Positions 53,502 through 61,627 of a stretch of 64,000 nt of DNA are shown piece after piece (within the stretch, counting starts at the first letter, position 1; each line of letters opens with the position of its first letter). Origin of the DNA: Planctomycetaceae bacterium (lineage in GTDB: Bacteria > Planctomycetota > Planctomycetia > Planctomycetales > Planctomycetaceae); NCBI GenBank assembly GCA_015485495.1, contig WFTL01000062.1, positions 1-64,000 of the forward strand, written 5' to 3'. Made by a program: the position numbers and the translations under genes. Below the pieces are notes generated by a model that was given only the letters and a program-made list of their open reading frames with translations, was not told the DNA's origin and ran no database searches.

Positions 53502-54245
53502 ATGAAAACCGTCATCATCATTCAGGCGAGGATTCAGAGTACCCGGCTGCCGCGCAAGGTCCTGCAGGACATCGCCGGACAGTCCATGCTGCAGCGGGTC
53601 GTCAGCCGGGCCCGTCAGGCATCCATCCCGGACGAAGTGGTCATTGCCACATCGACTGATGCGGCTGACGACGAACTGGCGGCCCTGTGCCGGGCTTCCG
53701 GATGGCCCTGTTTTCGGGGCAGCCACCTGGACGTGCTCGATCGCTTCTACCACGCGGCTGGCCACTTTGGCGCGGATGTCGTGGTTCGGATTTCCTGCGA
53801 CTGTCCGCTCATCGACCCGGACATCATGGATCAGGTGGCGGCCCCGGTTGTTCAGGAACAGTCGCCGTGGAACTACGCAGCCAACATGCTGGAACCTCGC
53901 ACGTTTCCCCGGGGCGTGGACTGCGAAGCGTTCACTTTCGACGTCCTCGAACGGACATGGCGCGAAGCGTCTGATTCGGTCTGTCGGGAACATGTCACGC
54001 CCTGGATCTATCGCAATCCCGACCGCTTTCGAATCCGGTCCGTGTCGCAGTCCGTCGATCAGTCGGCTTACCGATGGACGGTCGATACGGCAGAAGATCT
54101 GGAACTGGCACGCGTGGTGTATTCTCACTTCGGTCATGACCGTTTTCGCTGTGCCGATGTGGTTCGGGCCTTCGAACAGCATCCGGAATGGACGCAGATC
54201 AATGCGCATATCCGGCAGAATCTCGTTCGTCAGAAGGCGGCCTGA
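53502..54245 (+). CDS. pseF: Pseudaminic acid cytidylyltransferase, PseF
   Basis: This CMP-sugar-synthetase-like protein of 247 residues would activate pseudaminic acid with CTP. The N-terminal nucleotide site is VIIIQARIQSTRLPRKVLQDIAGQSML, and RISCDCPLIDPDIMD supplies the metal-binding Asp. It has the SpsF/PseF length and place in the locus. It starts nine bases after pseC and its stop overlaps the next start (TGATG). Confidence 0.87.
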   Translation: MKTVIIIQARIQSTRLPRKVLQDIAGQSMLQRVVSRARQASIPDEVVIATSTDAADDELAALCRASGWPCFRGSHLDVLDRFYHAAGHFGADVVVRISCDCPLIDPDIMDQVAAPVVQEQSPWNYAANMLEPRTFPRGVDCEAFTFDVLERTWREASDSVCREHVTPWIYRNPDRFRIRSVSQSVDQSAYRWTVDTAEDLELARVVYSHFGHDRFRCADVVRAFEQHPEWTQINAHIRQNLVRQKAA

Positions 54246-55798
54246 TGGAAAACGCACGACGGACACTGCTGCTGCGCGCGGATGCGGATTCCGCCACGGG
54301 CACCGGGCACGTCATGCGCTGTCTGGCGCTGGGGCAGGCCTGGCAGGACGGCGGCGGCCGCGCTGTTCTCGCTGCTCACCGTCTGCCGCCGTTTCTGAAA
54401 CAGCGGCTGCAGAACGAAGGCTTCGACGTGGCAGACGTGGTGTCCGATGCGGCCACCGCGGCGGACTCAGAGGAAATCGTCCGGCTGGCTGAACAGTGGG
54501 ATGCTGCCGCTGTGGTCATCGACGGATATCACTTCACAGCGGATTATGTGAACCGGATTCGGTCGGCCGGCTGCCGAGCAGCGGTCATCGATGATTTCGG
54601 TGGTTTCGTATCGGCAGACGTGATCATCAATCCAAATCTGTATGCCCGCGCCGCCGACTATCCGGCAGTCGACGCCTCGGCTGTTCTGCTTCCAGGCAGT
54701 CGTTTCGCTTTGCTGAGGCGGGAATTTCGCATCTGTCGGCAGCAGGGAGTGTCTCCGCGGTCTCAGGTCCGCAGGATACTTGTGAGCTGCGGAGGAAGCG
54801 ATCCGGGTAACGTCACGGAAGAACTGGTTCGTCTGCTGGGAACGGTCTGCACAGCCGATCAGGAAATCGCGGTGATTCTTGGCGGCGCCCATCGTGATGC
54901 CGCGGCCATTCGCCGGCGGGCAGCCGCCCTGCCGTGTTCGGTGCACGTCCGGCAGAACGTGGACGACATGGCCGAACTGATGCTGCAGGCGGACCTGGCC
55001 GTGGCTGCAGCGGGAAGCACGGTCTGGGAACTGGCCTGTCTGGGAGTCCCGATTGCTGCGGTGGTGACGGCCGACAATCAGCAGAAAGTGGCAGACTGTG
55101 TGGCAGCCTGCGGGCCTGGTCGGAATCTCGGTGCGGCCCGGCAGATGACCGAAACAGAGTTCTCACGCATCATGCGGCCGCTGCTGCAGGATGCACGTAC
55201 GATCCGCAGGATGAGTGCGGCCGGTCTGGCGGCCGTGGATGGCCAGGGGGCGCTGCGGGTGGCGCAGATTCTTGCCGATCCGGTTCTGACGCTGCGTCCG
55301 GCCGTGGAACGCGACAGCCGTCTGCTGTGGGAGTGGCGCAACGATCCGGTGGTGCGGGCCGCTTCCTTTTCCACCGATCCGATTCCCTGGGAAGATCACT
55401 GCCGCTGGCTGTCGGCACGACTGCAGCACCCGGACTGCCGCATTCTGATCGCGGAAGATGCCGCCGGAGATCCGGTCGGTCAGGTGCGTCTGGACCGGGA
55501 GGGGGATCGGGCGACGATCAGTGTGAGTGTGGCATCCGGGCGCCGAACATCCGGACTGGGAACCGCTCTCATTCGCGCTGCTGTCAACCGGGCATTCGTT
55601 CACGAAGAAGTCCGCCTTGTGGAAGCATGGATTCGTCCGGAAAATCGGGCGTCTCAGGCAGCGTTTCTCAAAGCCGGTTTTCGACCGATTCTGTCGGAGT
55701 CCGGTGATGCGGTGTGCGAGGACACCGTATCCGGTGACACTGTGGCCGGGCTGAAATTCGTGGAAGGAACCGTTCCGTCGGTTCTTCCTGCGGCGTGA
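54245..55798 (+). CDS. pseG: PseG-PseH fusion: UDP-sugar hydrolase and N-acetyltransferase
   Basis: The first 350 residues match PseG, the hydrolase that removes UDP from the diacetamido sugar: LLLRADADSATGTGHVMRCLALGQAW, ILVSCGGSDPGNVTEELVRLL and ADLAVAAAGSTVWELACLGVPI. The last 160 residues are a GNAT acetyltransferase like PseH, with LLWEWRNDPVVRAASFS and VASGRRTSGLGTALIRAAVNRA. PseH acetylates the 4-amino group before PseG acts, so the fusion joins consecutive steps in reverse domain order. The start overlaps the pseF stop by one base. Confidence 0.88.
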   Translation: MENARRTLLLRADADSATGTGHVMRCLALGQAWQDGGGRAVLAAHRLPPFLKQRLQNEGFDVADVVSDAATAADSEEIVRLAEQWDAAAVVIDGYHFTADYVNRIRSAGCRAAVIDDFGGFVSADVIINPNLYARAADYPAVDASAVLLPGSRFALLRREFRICRQQGVSPRSQVRRILVSCGGSDPGNVTEELVRLLGTVCTADQEIAVILGGAHRDAAAIRRRAAALPCSVHVRQNVDDMAELMLQADLAVAAAGSTVWELACLGVPIAAVVTADNQQKVADCVAACGPGRNLGAARQMTETEFSRIMRPLLQDARTIRRMSAAGLAAVDGQGALRVAQILADPVLTLRPAVERDSRLLWEWRNDPVVRAASFSTDPIPWEDHCRWLSARLQHPDCRILIAEDAAGDPVGQVRLDREGDRATISVSVASGRRTSGLGTALIRAAVNRAFVHEEVRLVEAWIRPENRASQAAFLKAGFRPILSESGDAVCEDTVSGDTVAGLKFVEGTVPSVLPAA

Positions 55799-55822
55799 CT
55801 GTTGTGTTTCAGGAGAGTTCAG

Positions 55823-56878
55823 ATGTCTGTTTCCGGCATGACCATCGGCAGCCGTGCGATCGGCCCCGGAGAACCGGTTTATGTCATTGCGGAGCTGTCT
55901 GCCAATCATCATCACGACTATGAACAGGCCGAACGTCTCGTGAGGGCGGCGGCCGATGCAGGAGCCGATGCCGTCAAGCTGCAGACCTACACGGCCGACA
56001 CGCTGACCATCGATTCCGATCAGAAGTGTTTTCGGATCGGAGACGGAACGCTGTGGGCCGGTCGGAAGCTGTACGACCTGTATCAGGAAGCGTTCATGCC
56101 GTGGGAATGGCAGCCGAAGCTTCGGGATCTGGCTGAATCGCTGGGCATGGCCTGTTTTTCCAGTCCCTTCGATGCCACGGCTGTCGATTTTCTGGAAGAC
56201 ATGGGCGTGCCGGCCTGGAAAGTGGCGTCGTTCGAAATCGTCGACACGCCTCTGCTGCAGAAAATCGGATCCACGGGACGTCCGGTCATCGTGTCCACCG
56301 GAATGGCCACTCTGGCTGAAATATCAGAAGCAGTGGACACGCTGCAGCAGGCCGGGGCGCCGTCGATCGCTTTGCTGAAGTGTGTCAGTGCGTATCCGGC
56401 GCCGCCGGAAGCCATGAACCTGAGAACCATTCCTCATCTGGCCGAGGCATTTTCTGTTCCGGCGGGACTGTCCGATCACACGCTGGGAATTGCTGTTCCG
56501 GTGGCGTCTGTGGCGCTGGGAGCGGCCATCATCGAAAAGCATCTGACTCTGTCACGAGACATCCCCGGTCCGGACAGTGCTTTTTCGCTGGAGCCCGACG
56601 AATTTCGGGACATGGTCCAGGCGGTGCGCGTGTCGGAACGGGCACTGGGAACGGTTTCGTACGGGGTCGGCGACAGCGAACGGGAAAGCCGTGCGTTTCG
56701 GCGTTCTCTGTTCGTGGTGAAAGATGTGCAGGCCGGTGAGGAACTGACGGCCGAGAATGTCCGGTCCATCCGGCCAGGCGACGGGCTGCCGCCACGCTGT
56801 CTTCCCGATGTGCTCGGCAGAACGGCTCGAACTGATCTGCCTCGGGGAACTCCGCTGAACTGGAGAGACGTGGCCTGA
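55823..56878 (+). CDS. pseI: Pseudaminic acid synthase, PseI (NeuB family)
   Basis: This enzyme of about 351 residues condenses the hexose with phosphoenolpyruvate to make the nine-carbon acid. The N-terminal aldolase-like domain reads YVIAELSANHHHDYEQAERLV and ADAVKLQTYTADTL, and GLSDHTLGIAVPVASVALGA follows. A C-terminal SAF domain (SLFVVKDVQAGEELTAENVRSIRPG) is present. ATG 55823 has AGGAG upstream. It completes the B-C-F-G/H-I set. Confidence 0.92.
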   Translation: MSVSGMTIGSRAIGPGEPVYVIAELSANHHHDYEQAERLVRAAADAGADAVKLQTYTADTLTIDSDQKCFRIGDGTLWAGRKLYDLYQEAFMPWEWQPKLRDLAESLGMACFSSPFDATAVDFLEDMGVPAWKVASFEIVDTPLLQKIGSTGRPVIVSTGMATLAEISEAVDTLQQAGAPSIALLKCVSAYPAPPEAMNLRTIPHLAEAFSVPAGLSDHTLGIAVPVASVALGAAIIEKHLTLSRDIPGPDSAFSLEPDEFRDMVQAVRVSERALGTVSYGVGDSERESRAFRRSLFVVKDVQAGEELTAENVRSIRPGDGLPPRCLPDVLGRTARTDLPRGTPLNWRDVA

Positions 56879-56955
56879 ACCGTTCAGCGGCGAAAACCGG
56901 TGTCTGACGCATTCGGCACAGCGGTGTAGCGTGCCGAATGCGGATTCGTTTGCTC

Positions 56956-56985
56956 TTGCTCCGCGTTTTCCCAATCTTCTACACT
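56956..56985 (+). promoter_or_regulatory. Putative promoter within the glycan locus
   Basis: TTGCTC and TACACT are separated by 18 nt, about 85 nt before the glycosyltransferase-like gene. It suggests an internal promoter after pseI. Confidence 0.4.
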
Positions 56986-57070
56986 CGGTGCCCGCGGTGA
57001 TTCGGAGCCGCCGTGGAGGGCTGCTGCACGATCGTTCCGACTGCAACCGACATGGAAGTCTGTTGTCCTC

Positions 57071-58603
57071 ATGAAAGATCCGGATGCCTCCCGGCCCGCC
57101 GGTGACAGGGTGCTTCTGCACGCCGGTTACCCGTTGTGGCGCAAACACACACTGGTGACGTTCGCCCGGGCGAAAGAGCTTCAGGATGAAGGCCACGACG
57201 TGGCAGTGACCTGCTGCAGCGCGACGGCCGGAACGTGTGCGGTGAACCTGTCGGGCAGCCCGGTTCTGTGTGCGGTCTGCCGATCGCGCGTGCGGCGGAC
57301 GGCTGCTGCCAACGGCATTCCGCTGATTCCTCTGCGCCCGGAAAGGGGGCCGGCAGAACTCGACTACAGCGATCGTCGGCAGATTGCCGAAGGCGTCCAC
57401 AGCACAACGATTTCCACGTTCCGTCAGCTTCCCGGTGACGGGGCCGAAAACCCGATTCTCCGCCGGATCAAACGGCGGTATTACCGCACGGCCTGCGGTC
57501 TGCTGCAGGCGGTGCGGGATGTGCTGGAGCAGCGCGCGGTCGATCGAGTGGAAGTCTTCAACGGCCGTCATGCCTGTACGAAGTTTCTACTGGTGGCAGC
57601 CCGCCGGATGGGGATCCCGTTCAGTACACTGGAAGTGACCGGTCAGGCACGTCCCATTCTGTTCCGTGGTCATACGGCGCACGATCGGACTGCGATTCAG
57701 AAACGGATTCGTGGTCTGCCCCTGGACATGGATGCGGCCGCGGATTACTTCGAACGCCGGCGGCGGCCTTCGGTCAATCGGTTCACAAAACGATATGCCG
57801 ACGATTTCGAACCGCCGGCAGCCGATGGTTTTCGAAAACGCGTGGCCGTGTTTCTCAGCAGCCAGGATGAATTCGAAGCGCTGGGGCGGGAATGGAAGTC
57901 GCCCTTTTCCGATTATGCCCGGGTGATCCACACGGCCTGCCAGGCCAGTCCGGATTATCTGTTCTGCGTCCGGTTCCATCCGAATCAGGCTGACATGATC
58001 AGCGACGTGATCGGTCCGTTCGATGCGGTGCGGCAGCTGCCCAATGCCATCGTGTACGAACCGACGGATTCAGCGAATTCCTACACGCTCATTCGCTGGA
58101 GCGACCTGGTGGTGACGTTCGGTTCCATGGTGACGGTGGAAGCGTGCTGGTCGGGGAAACCGGCCATCATGCTGGGCCCTTCCTTCTATGATCAGCTCGA
58201 CGTTTCGCACAACCCGTCCACGATGGAGGAGTTTCTGTCCCTGCTGCGTCAGGATCTGAAACCCCGGCCTCGCGAAAATGCGGCTCGCCTGGCCCGTTAC
58301 CTGGAAACCGAATGCGATGAGATGATCTACGTCGGACATAACGGCCGGCGGATGGTTGCTGATGGGATCGTTCTGAAAGGCGTCGTGCCTGCCTGGCTGT
58401 CCCGCGTCAGTGACATGGTGTTCTGTCACGCCGTCAAGGCCTATGCGAAGTGGTTCGTCCGCCGTCGACTGAAACGAAGGGTCGCGCATCCGTCAGGATC
58501 CGGGACGCCGCCTGCAGCCGTTCCGCTTCCCGTGATTCCTCTGCGGCAGGATGGCTCCTCAGAGACATCTGTTCGCCCGGGACGTTCCGAAGAGGTTGCC
58601 TGA
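57071..58603 (+). CDS. Capsule-polysaccharide-like glycosyltransferase candidate
   Basis: This protein of 510 residues looks like the capsule polysaccharide biosynthesis family (KpsC/KpsS type), where known members move Kdo or related ketose sugars. The N-terminal LLHAGYPLWRKHTLVTFARAKELQDEG and cysteine-rich CSATAGTCAVNLSG resemble a GT-B fold start. The C-terminal WSDLVVTFGSMVTVEACWSGKPAIMLGPSFYDQLDV is characteristic of the family. Because pseudaminic acid is a ketose-derived acid made directly upstream, a transferase for it is a reasonable inference but not shown. Confidence 0.65.
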   Translation: MKDPDASRPAGDRVLLHAGYPLWRKHTLVTFARAKELQDEGHDVAVTCCSATAGTCAVNLSGSPVLCAVCRSRVRRTAAANGIPLIPLRPERGPAELDYSDRRQIAEGVHSTTISTFRQLPGDGAENPILRRIKRRYYRTACGLLQAVRDVLEQRAVDRVEVFNGRHACTKFLLVAARRMGIPFSTLEVTGQARPILFRGHTAHDRTAIQKRIRGLPLDMDAAADYFERRRRPSVNRFTKRYADDFEPPAADGFRKRVAVFLSSQDEFEALGREWKSPFSDYARVIHTACQASPDYLFCVRFHPNQADMISDVIGPFDAVRQLPNAIVYEPTDSANSYTLIRWSDLVVTFGSMVTVEACWSGKPAIMLGPSFYDQLDVSHNPSTMEEFLSLLRQDLKPRPRENAARLARYLETECDEMIYVGHNGRRMVADGIVLKGVVPAWLSRVSDMVFCHAVKAYAKWFVRRRLKRRVAHPSGSGTPPAAVPLPVIPLRQDGSSETSVRPGRSEEVA

Positions 58604-58654
58604 GCGAGCACGGTGGTTCCCGTTCTGAGTGCCGGATTCCGAAGAAACAGCCCC

Positions 58655-59344
58655 ATGCTTCTGTCACGCGACAAACAGTTCCTGTTTATTCATATTCCCA
58701 AGACGGCCGGTACCAGCATCCGGTCCACTCTGACGGACTATGCGGACCATCCGGAGCAGCTCTGGGAAAACCGTCTGCTGGCGCTGCTGGGCATCCATGT
58801 GAACCTGGTCGGCCCGTGGCACCGTCGCCGGTTTCGTCCGCACTGCACGGCCCGGGATGTGTACCGCAGTCTTCCGCGCGACGTGTACGACAGGCTGTTC
58901 AAGTTCGCGTTCGTACGAAATCCATGGGACCTGCTCGTTTCTCTGTACAATTTCATCCCCGGCCGTCCGGCGCATCGGTATGCCCGTCGTGTGGCGCGGA
59001 TGACGTTTGCCGAGTTCGTGGAAGAATGGACGCGGCGTCCGGAGATCCACCAGACGCGCCGACTGTGCAGCCGCGACGGTCGACTGCTGCTGGACTATGT
59101 GGGTTACTTCGAACACCTGGATCATGACTTTGGAGTCATCTGCGACCGGATCGGTGTTCGGGCGCCGCTGCCCCGAAAGAATCAGTCCCGGCATGGCGAT
59201 TATCGGGACCTGTATACTCCGGCACTGAAGAATCTGGTGGCGGAACGTCTGGCGGAAGACATCGAATTTCTGGGATATTCCTTCGATGGTCCGCAGTCGA
59301 CTCGCTGCCGCGAACTGCAGAACATCGAGAGGCGTGCGGCATGA
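58655..59344 (+). CDS. Sulfotransferase family 2-like protein
   Basis: This protein of about 229 residues has the PAPS-binding 5'-phosphosulfate loop FLFIHIPKTAGTSIRSTL and the 3'-phosphate motif FKFAFVRNPWDLLVSLYNF, which mark carbohydrate sulfotransferases of family 2. It probably adds sulfate to a sugar of the surface glycan. The start at 58655 is the natural one; the ORF track begins earlier. Its stop overlaps the next gene as ATGA. Confidence 0.85.
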   Translation: MLLSRDKQFLFIHIPKTAGTSIRSTLTDYADHPEQLWENRLLALLGIHVNLVGPWHRRRFRPHCTARDVYRSLPRDVYDRLFKFAFVRNPWDLLVSLYNFIPGRPAHRYARRVARMTFAEFVEEWTRRPEIHQTRRLCSRDGRLLLDYVGYFEHLDHDFGVICDRIGVRAPLPRKNQSRHGDYRDLYTPALKNLVAERLAEDIEFLGYSFDGPQSTRCRELQNIERRAA

Positions 59345-60378
59345 CCGCGTGCGAAACAGCGTCCGAACGAAGCCGCATCGGGACCGGCAGGCCGCCGGAA
59401 CCGGTGGATCAGGAGCTGCGCCGGTTTCGCCGGCGGGTCCTTCAGTTCGCACTGATTCCTGTGCTGTGCTCCCTGCCGTGGCTGCCGATCGGGCTGATTT
59501 TTGGACAACAGTTTCTGGAACGTGCCAAAGGACCGTCCACACAGACGCAGATCGATCAGTCCTTTCGGAATGCGCTGGCGCGGCAGTACGACCTGCTGTT
59601 TCTGGGGAATTCGCGGATTTATCGAGGCATCAATCCGGATCGGTTCGATCTGCCGGCCTACAACTTCGGCTGCAATGACGACACGTTCAATCACGTGTAC
59701 TACAAGCTGAAATGGCTCCGGAAACACGGCGTGCAGTTTCGCTATCTGGCTCTGGGAGTCGATCTGTTTCAGTTCAGTTACATGTCGTTCTACCGAAACC
59801 GGGAGTACGCCCGTTATTTCGGAGAGGACTATCTGGCCGATTACGAACATCGTCCGTGGCGGGACCTGGGACTGCAGCTGCGTAAGCGCATCCGGGCCCT
59901 GAATCCCAAATATGTGTTCATGCCGAACAACGGCCGCATTTTTCAGAGAGAGAACGGTCAGTACATCAAACCGGGCCGTGCGCGGCCCACGGATACGGCT
60001 CGCCGCAGCACCCGCCGTCTTCCGGTCCAGGTGGCCTACTTCGAAAAAGTTCTGGAAGACTGCCGGCAGCACGGCGTCACCGTGTTTCTGTGCATGCTGC
60101 CGGTGCGTCCGGAGGAACGGAACTGTTATCAGCCGGGGGAAATCGAGGAGTTCATGGACTTCATTCGCGGCTACACGTCAGACGACGTGATCCTGCTGGA
60201 CTACACCTATGATGAACGCTACGGGATGTCGGATTACACGGACATCACGCATTTCAATGAAGCGGCGGCGGAACGGTTTTCCGTGCAGCTGAACGAAGCC
60301 ATCATGGCGCGGCTGTCTTCCGGACCGGACACGTCCCGCATCGCCGGCGGCAGCGCGGACGATGCCGTGGTTCGCTGA
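59341..60378 (+). CDS. Membrane-anchored SGNH-like protein of the glycan locus
   Basis: This 345-residue protein has one N-terminal hydrophobic helix (QFALIPVLCSLPWLPIGLIF) and a large external domain. SGNH-like features are LLFLGNSRIYRGI (block I with Ser) and SDYTDITHFNEAAAERF (Asp-x-x-His block V). Such proteins often add or remove acyl groups on polysaccharides. It overlaps the sulfotransferase by four bases and is the last gene of the locus. The catalytic role is inferred from two motifs only. Confidence 0.65.
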   Translation: MTACETASERSRIGTGRPPEPVDQELRRFRRRVLQFALIPVLCSLPWLPIGLIFGQQFLERAKGPSTQTQIDQSFRNALARQYDLLFLGNSRIYRGINPDRFDLPAYNFGCNDDTFNHVYYKLKWLRKHGVQFRYLALGVDLFQFSYMSFYRNREYARYFGEDYLADYEHRPWRDLGLQLRKRIRALNPKYVFMPNNGRIFQRENGQYIKPGRARPTDTARRSTRRLPVQVAYFEKVLEDCRQHGVTVFLCMLPVRPEERNCYQPGEIEEFMDFIRGYTSDDVILLDYTYDERYGMSDYTDITHFNEAAAERFSVQLNEAIMARLSSGPDTSRIAGGSADDAVVR

Positions 60379-60444
60379 CCGGCGGGACAGTTTTTCGGAA
60401 CTGAGTACAGCGGCGTTTCGGAAAATCGCGTCAGTCGGTGACGT

Positions 60445-61362
60445 TCACTGTGTCAGCAGCCAGGCCAGAAGTCCGCGGGCCAGATGCATGCGGTTTTCCG
60501 CCTGCTGAAACACAATGCTCTGCGGACCGTCCATGACCGCGTCGGTGACTTCCAGACCGCGTTTGGCCGGCAGGTCATGCATGAAGCGTGCTTCCGGCGG
60601 AGCGGCCCGCATGAGCGATTCGCTGACCTGATAACCGGAAAAAGCCCTGCGCCGCTGCTCCGCTTCGGATTCCTGTCCCATGCTGGCCCACACGTCCGTG
60701 TAGACGAAATCGGCCGTGGCGACAGCTTCTTTCGGGTCGGGGGTCTGTCTGAGACAGCAGTCGGGATAACGCTGTCTCAGAGAATCCAGAAACGCTTCAG
60801 GCAGTTCGAATCCGGGAGGGACGGCCAGAGTGAACTTCAGGCCCGTCATAGCGGCGGCCTGAGCCAGGGAGCGGGCCACGTTGTTGCCGTCACCGACGAA
60901 TACCAGATGAATGCCGCGCAGGGTTCCCGCGCACTCCTGGATGGTCATGAGGTCGGTCATTGCCTGGCAGGGATGGCGTTCGTCGGACAGGGCGTTGATC
61001 ACAGGGCAGCGGCTGTGCCCGGCGAACTGTTCGATCAGATCCTGCGAAAACGTGCGCATCGTGATCACGTCGCTGTAGGAACTGAGCACCCGGGCCACAT
61101 CGCTCAGGGATTCCCGTCCGTCCAGGCCGGCTTCCTTCATCGTCAGAAAGATGCCGGAACCTCCCAGATGCACCATGGCCGCTTCGAAACTGTTTCGTGT
61201 ACGCAGCGACGGTTTTTCGAACAGCTGCGTCAGGACGCGGCCGGGCAGCAGACCGGCGCGTTCCCCTGCCTGATGTTTCTGTTTCAGGTCAGCGGCGGTG
61301 CGGAGAACAGCGGACAGCTCGTCCGGGTTCAGGTCGTCCAGAGACGTCAGATGGCGCGGCAT
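60445..61362 (-). CDS. argF: Ornithine carbamoyltransferase
   Basis: This protein of about 305 residues catalyses citrulline formation from ornithine and carbamoyl phosphate in arginine synthesis. Carbamoyl-phosphate motifs are FEKPSLRTRNSFEAAM and HPCQAMTDLMTI. The usual HCLPAHRG loop, with the Cys that contacts ornithine, reads MHDLPAKRGLEV here, so the Cys is replaced by Asp. VGDGNNVARSLAQ is present. ATG 61362 gives the normal length. The Asp variant leaves some doubt over substrate. Confidence 0.85.
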   Translation of the reverse strand: MPRHLTSLDDLNPDELSAVLRTAADLKQKHQAGERAGLLPGRVLTQLFEKPSLRTRNSFEAAMVHLGGSGIFLTMKEAGLDGRESLSDVARVLSSYSDVITMRTFSQDLIEQFAGHSRCPVINALSDERHPCQAMTDLMTIQECAGTLRGIHLVFVGDGNNVARSLAQAAAMTGLKFTLAVPPGFELPEAFLDSLRQRYPDCCLRQTPDPKEAVATADFVYTDVWASMGQESEAEQRRRAFSGYQVSESLMRAAPPEARFMHDLPAKRGLEVTDAVMDGPQSIVFQQAENRMHLARGLLAWLLTQ

Positions 61363-61627
61363 AGATCGACAGAGCAGACAGGCAGACAGCAGGGACCGGA
61401 ATGGAAAACCGCGAATTATCGGGATTCCAGGGCGTCGAATTAAGGCTTCTGCTGCCGTTTCACGGATTTTTGCCGGGGGAATCCTGTTTCCCGGAGGGAT
61501 CGGAGACCGAAAACCACACGAATTCGACCGGTCAGGCGAACACCGGAAGGATCGGCCGGTGCGCAGCAGGTGGATGGCACACACGCGGCATGCCGATGGG
61601 GCAGGCTTTCGCAGAAGGGACGGTGGT

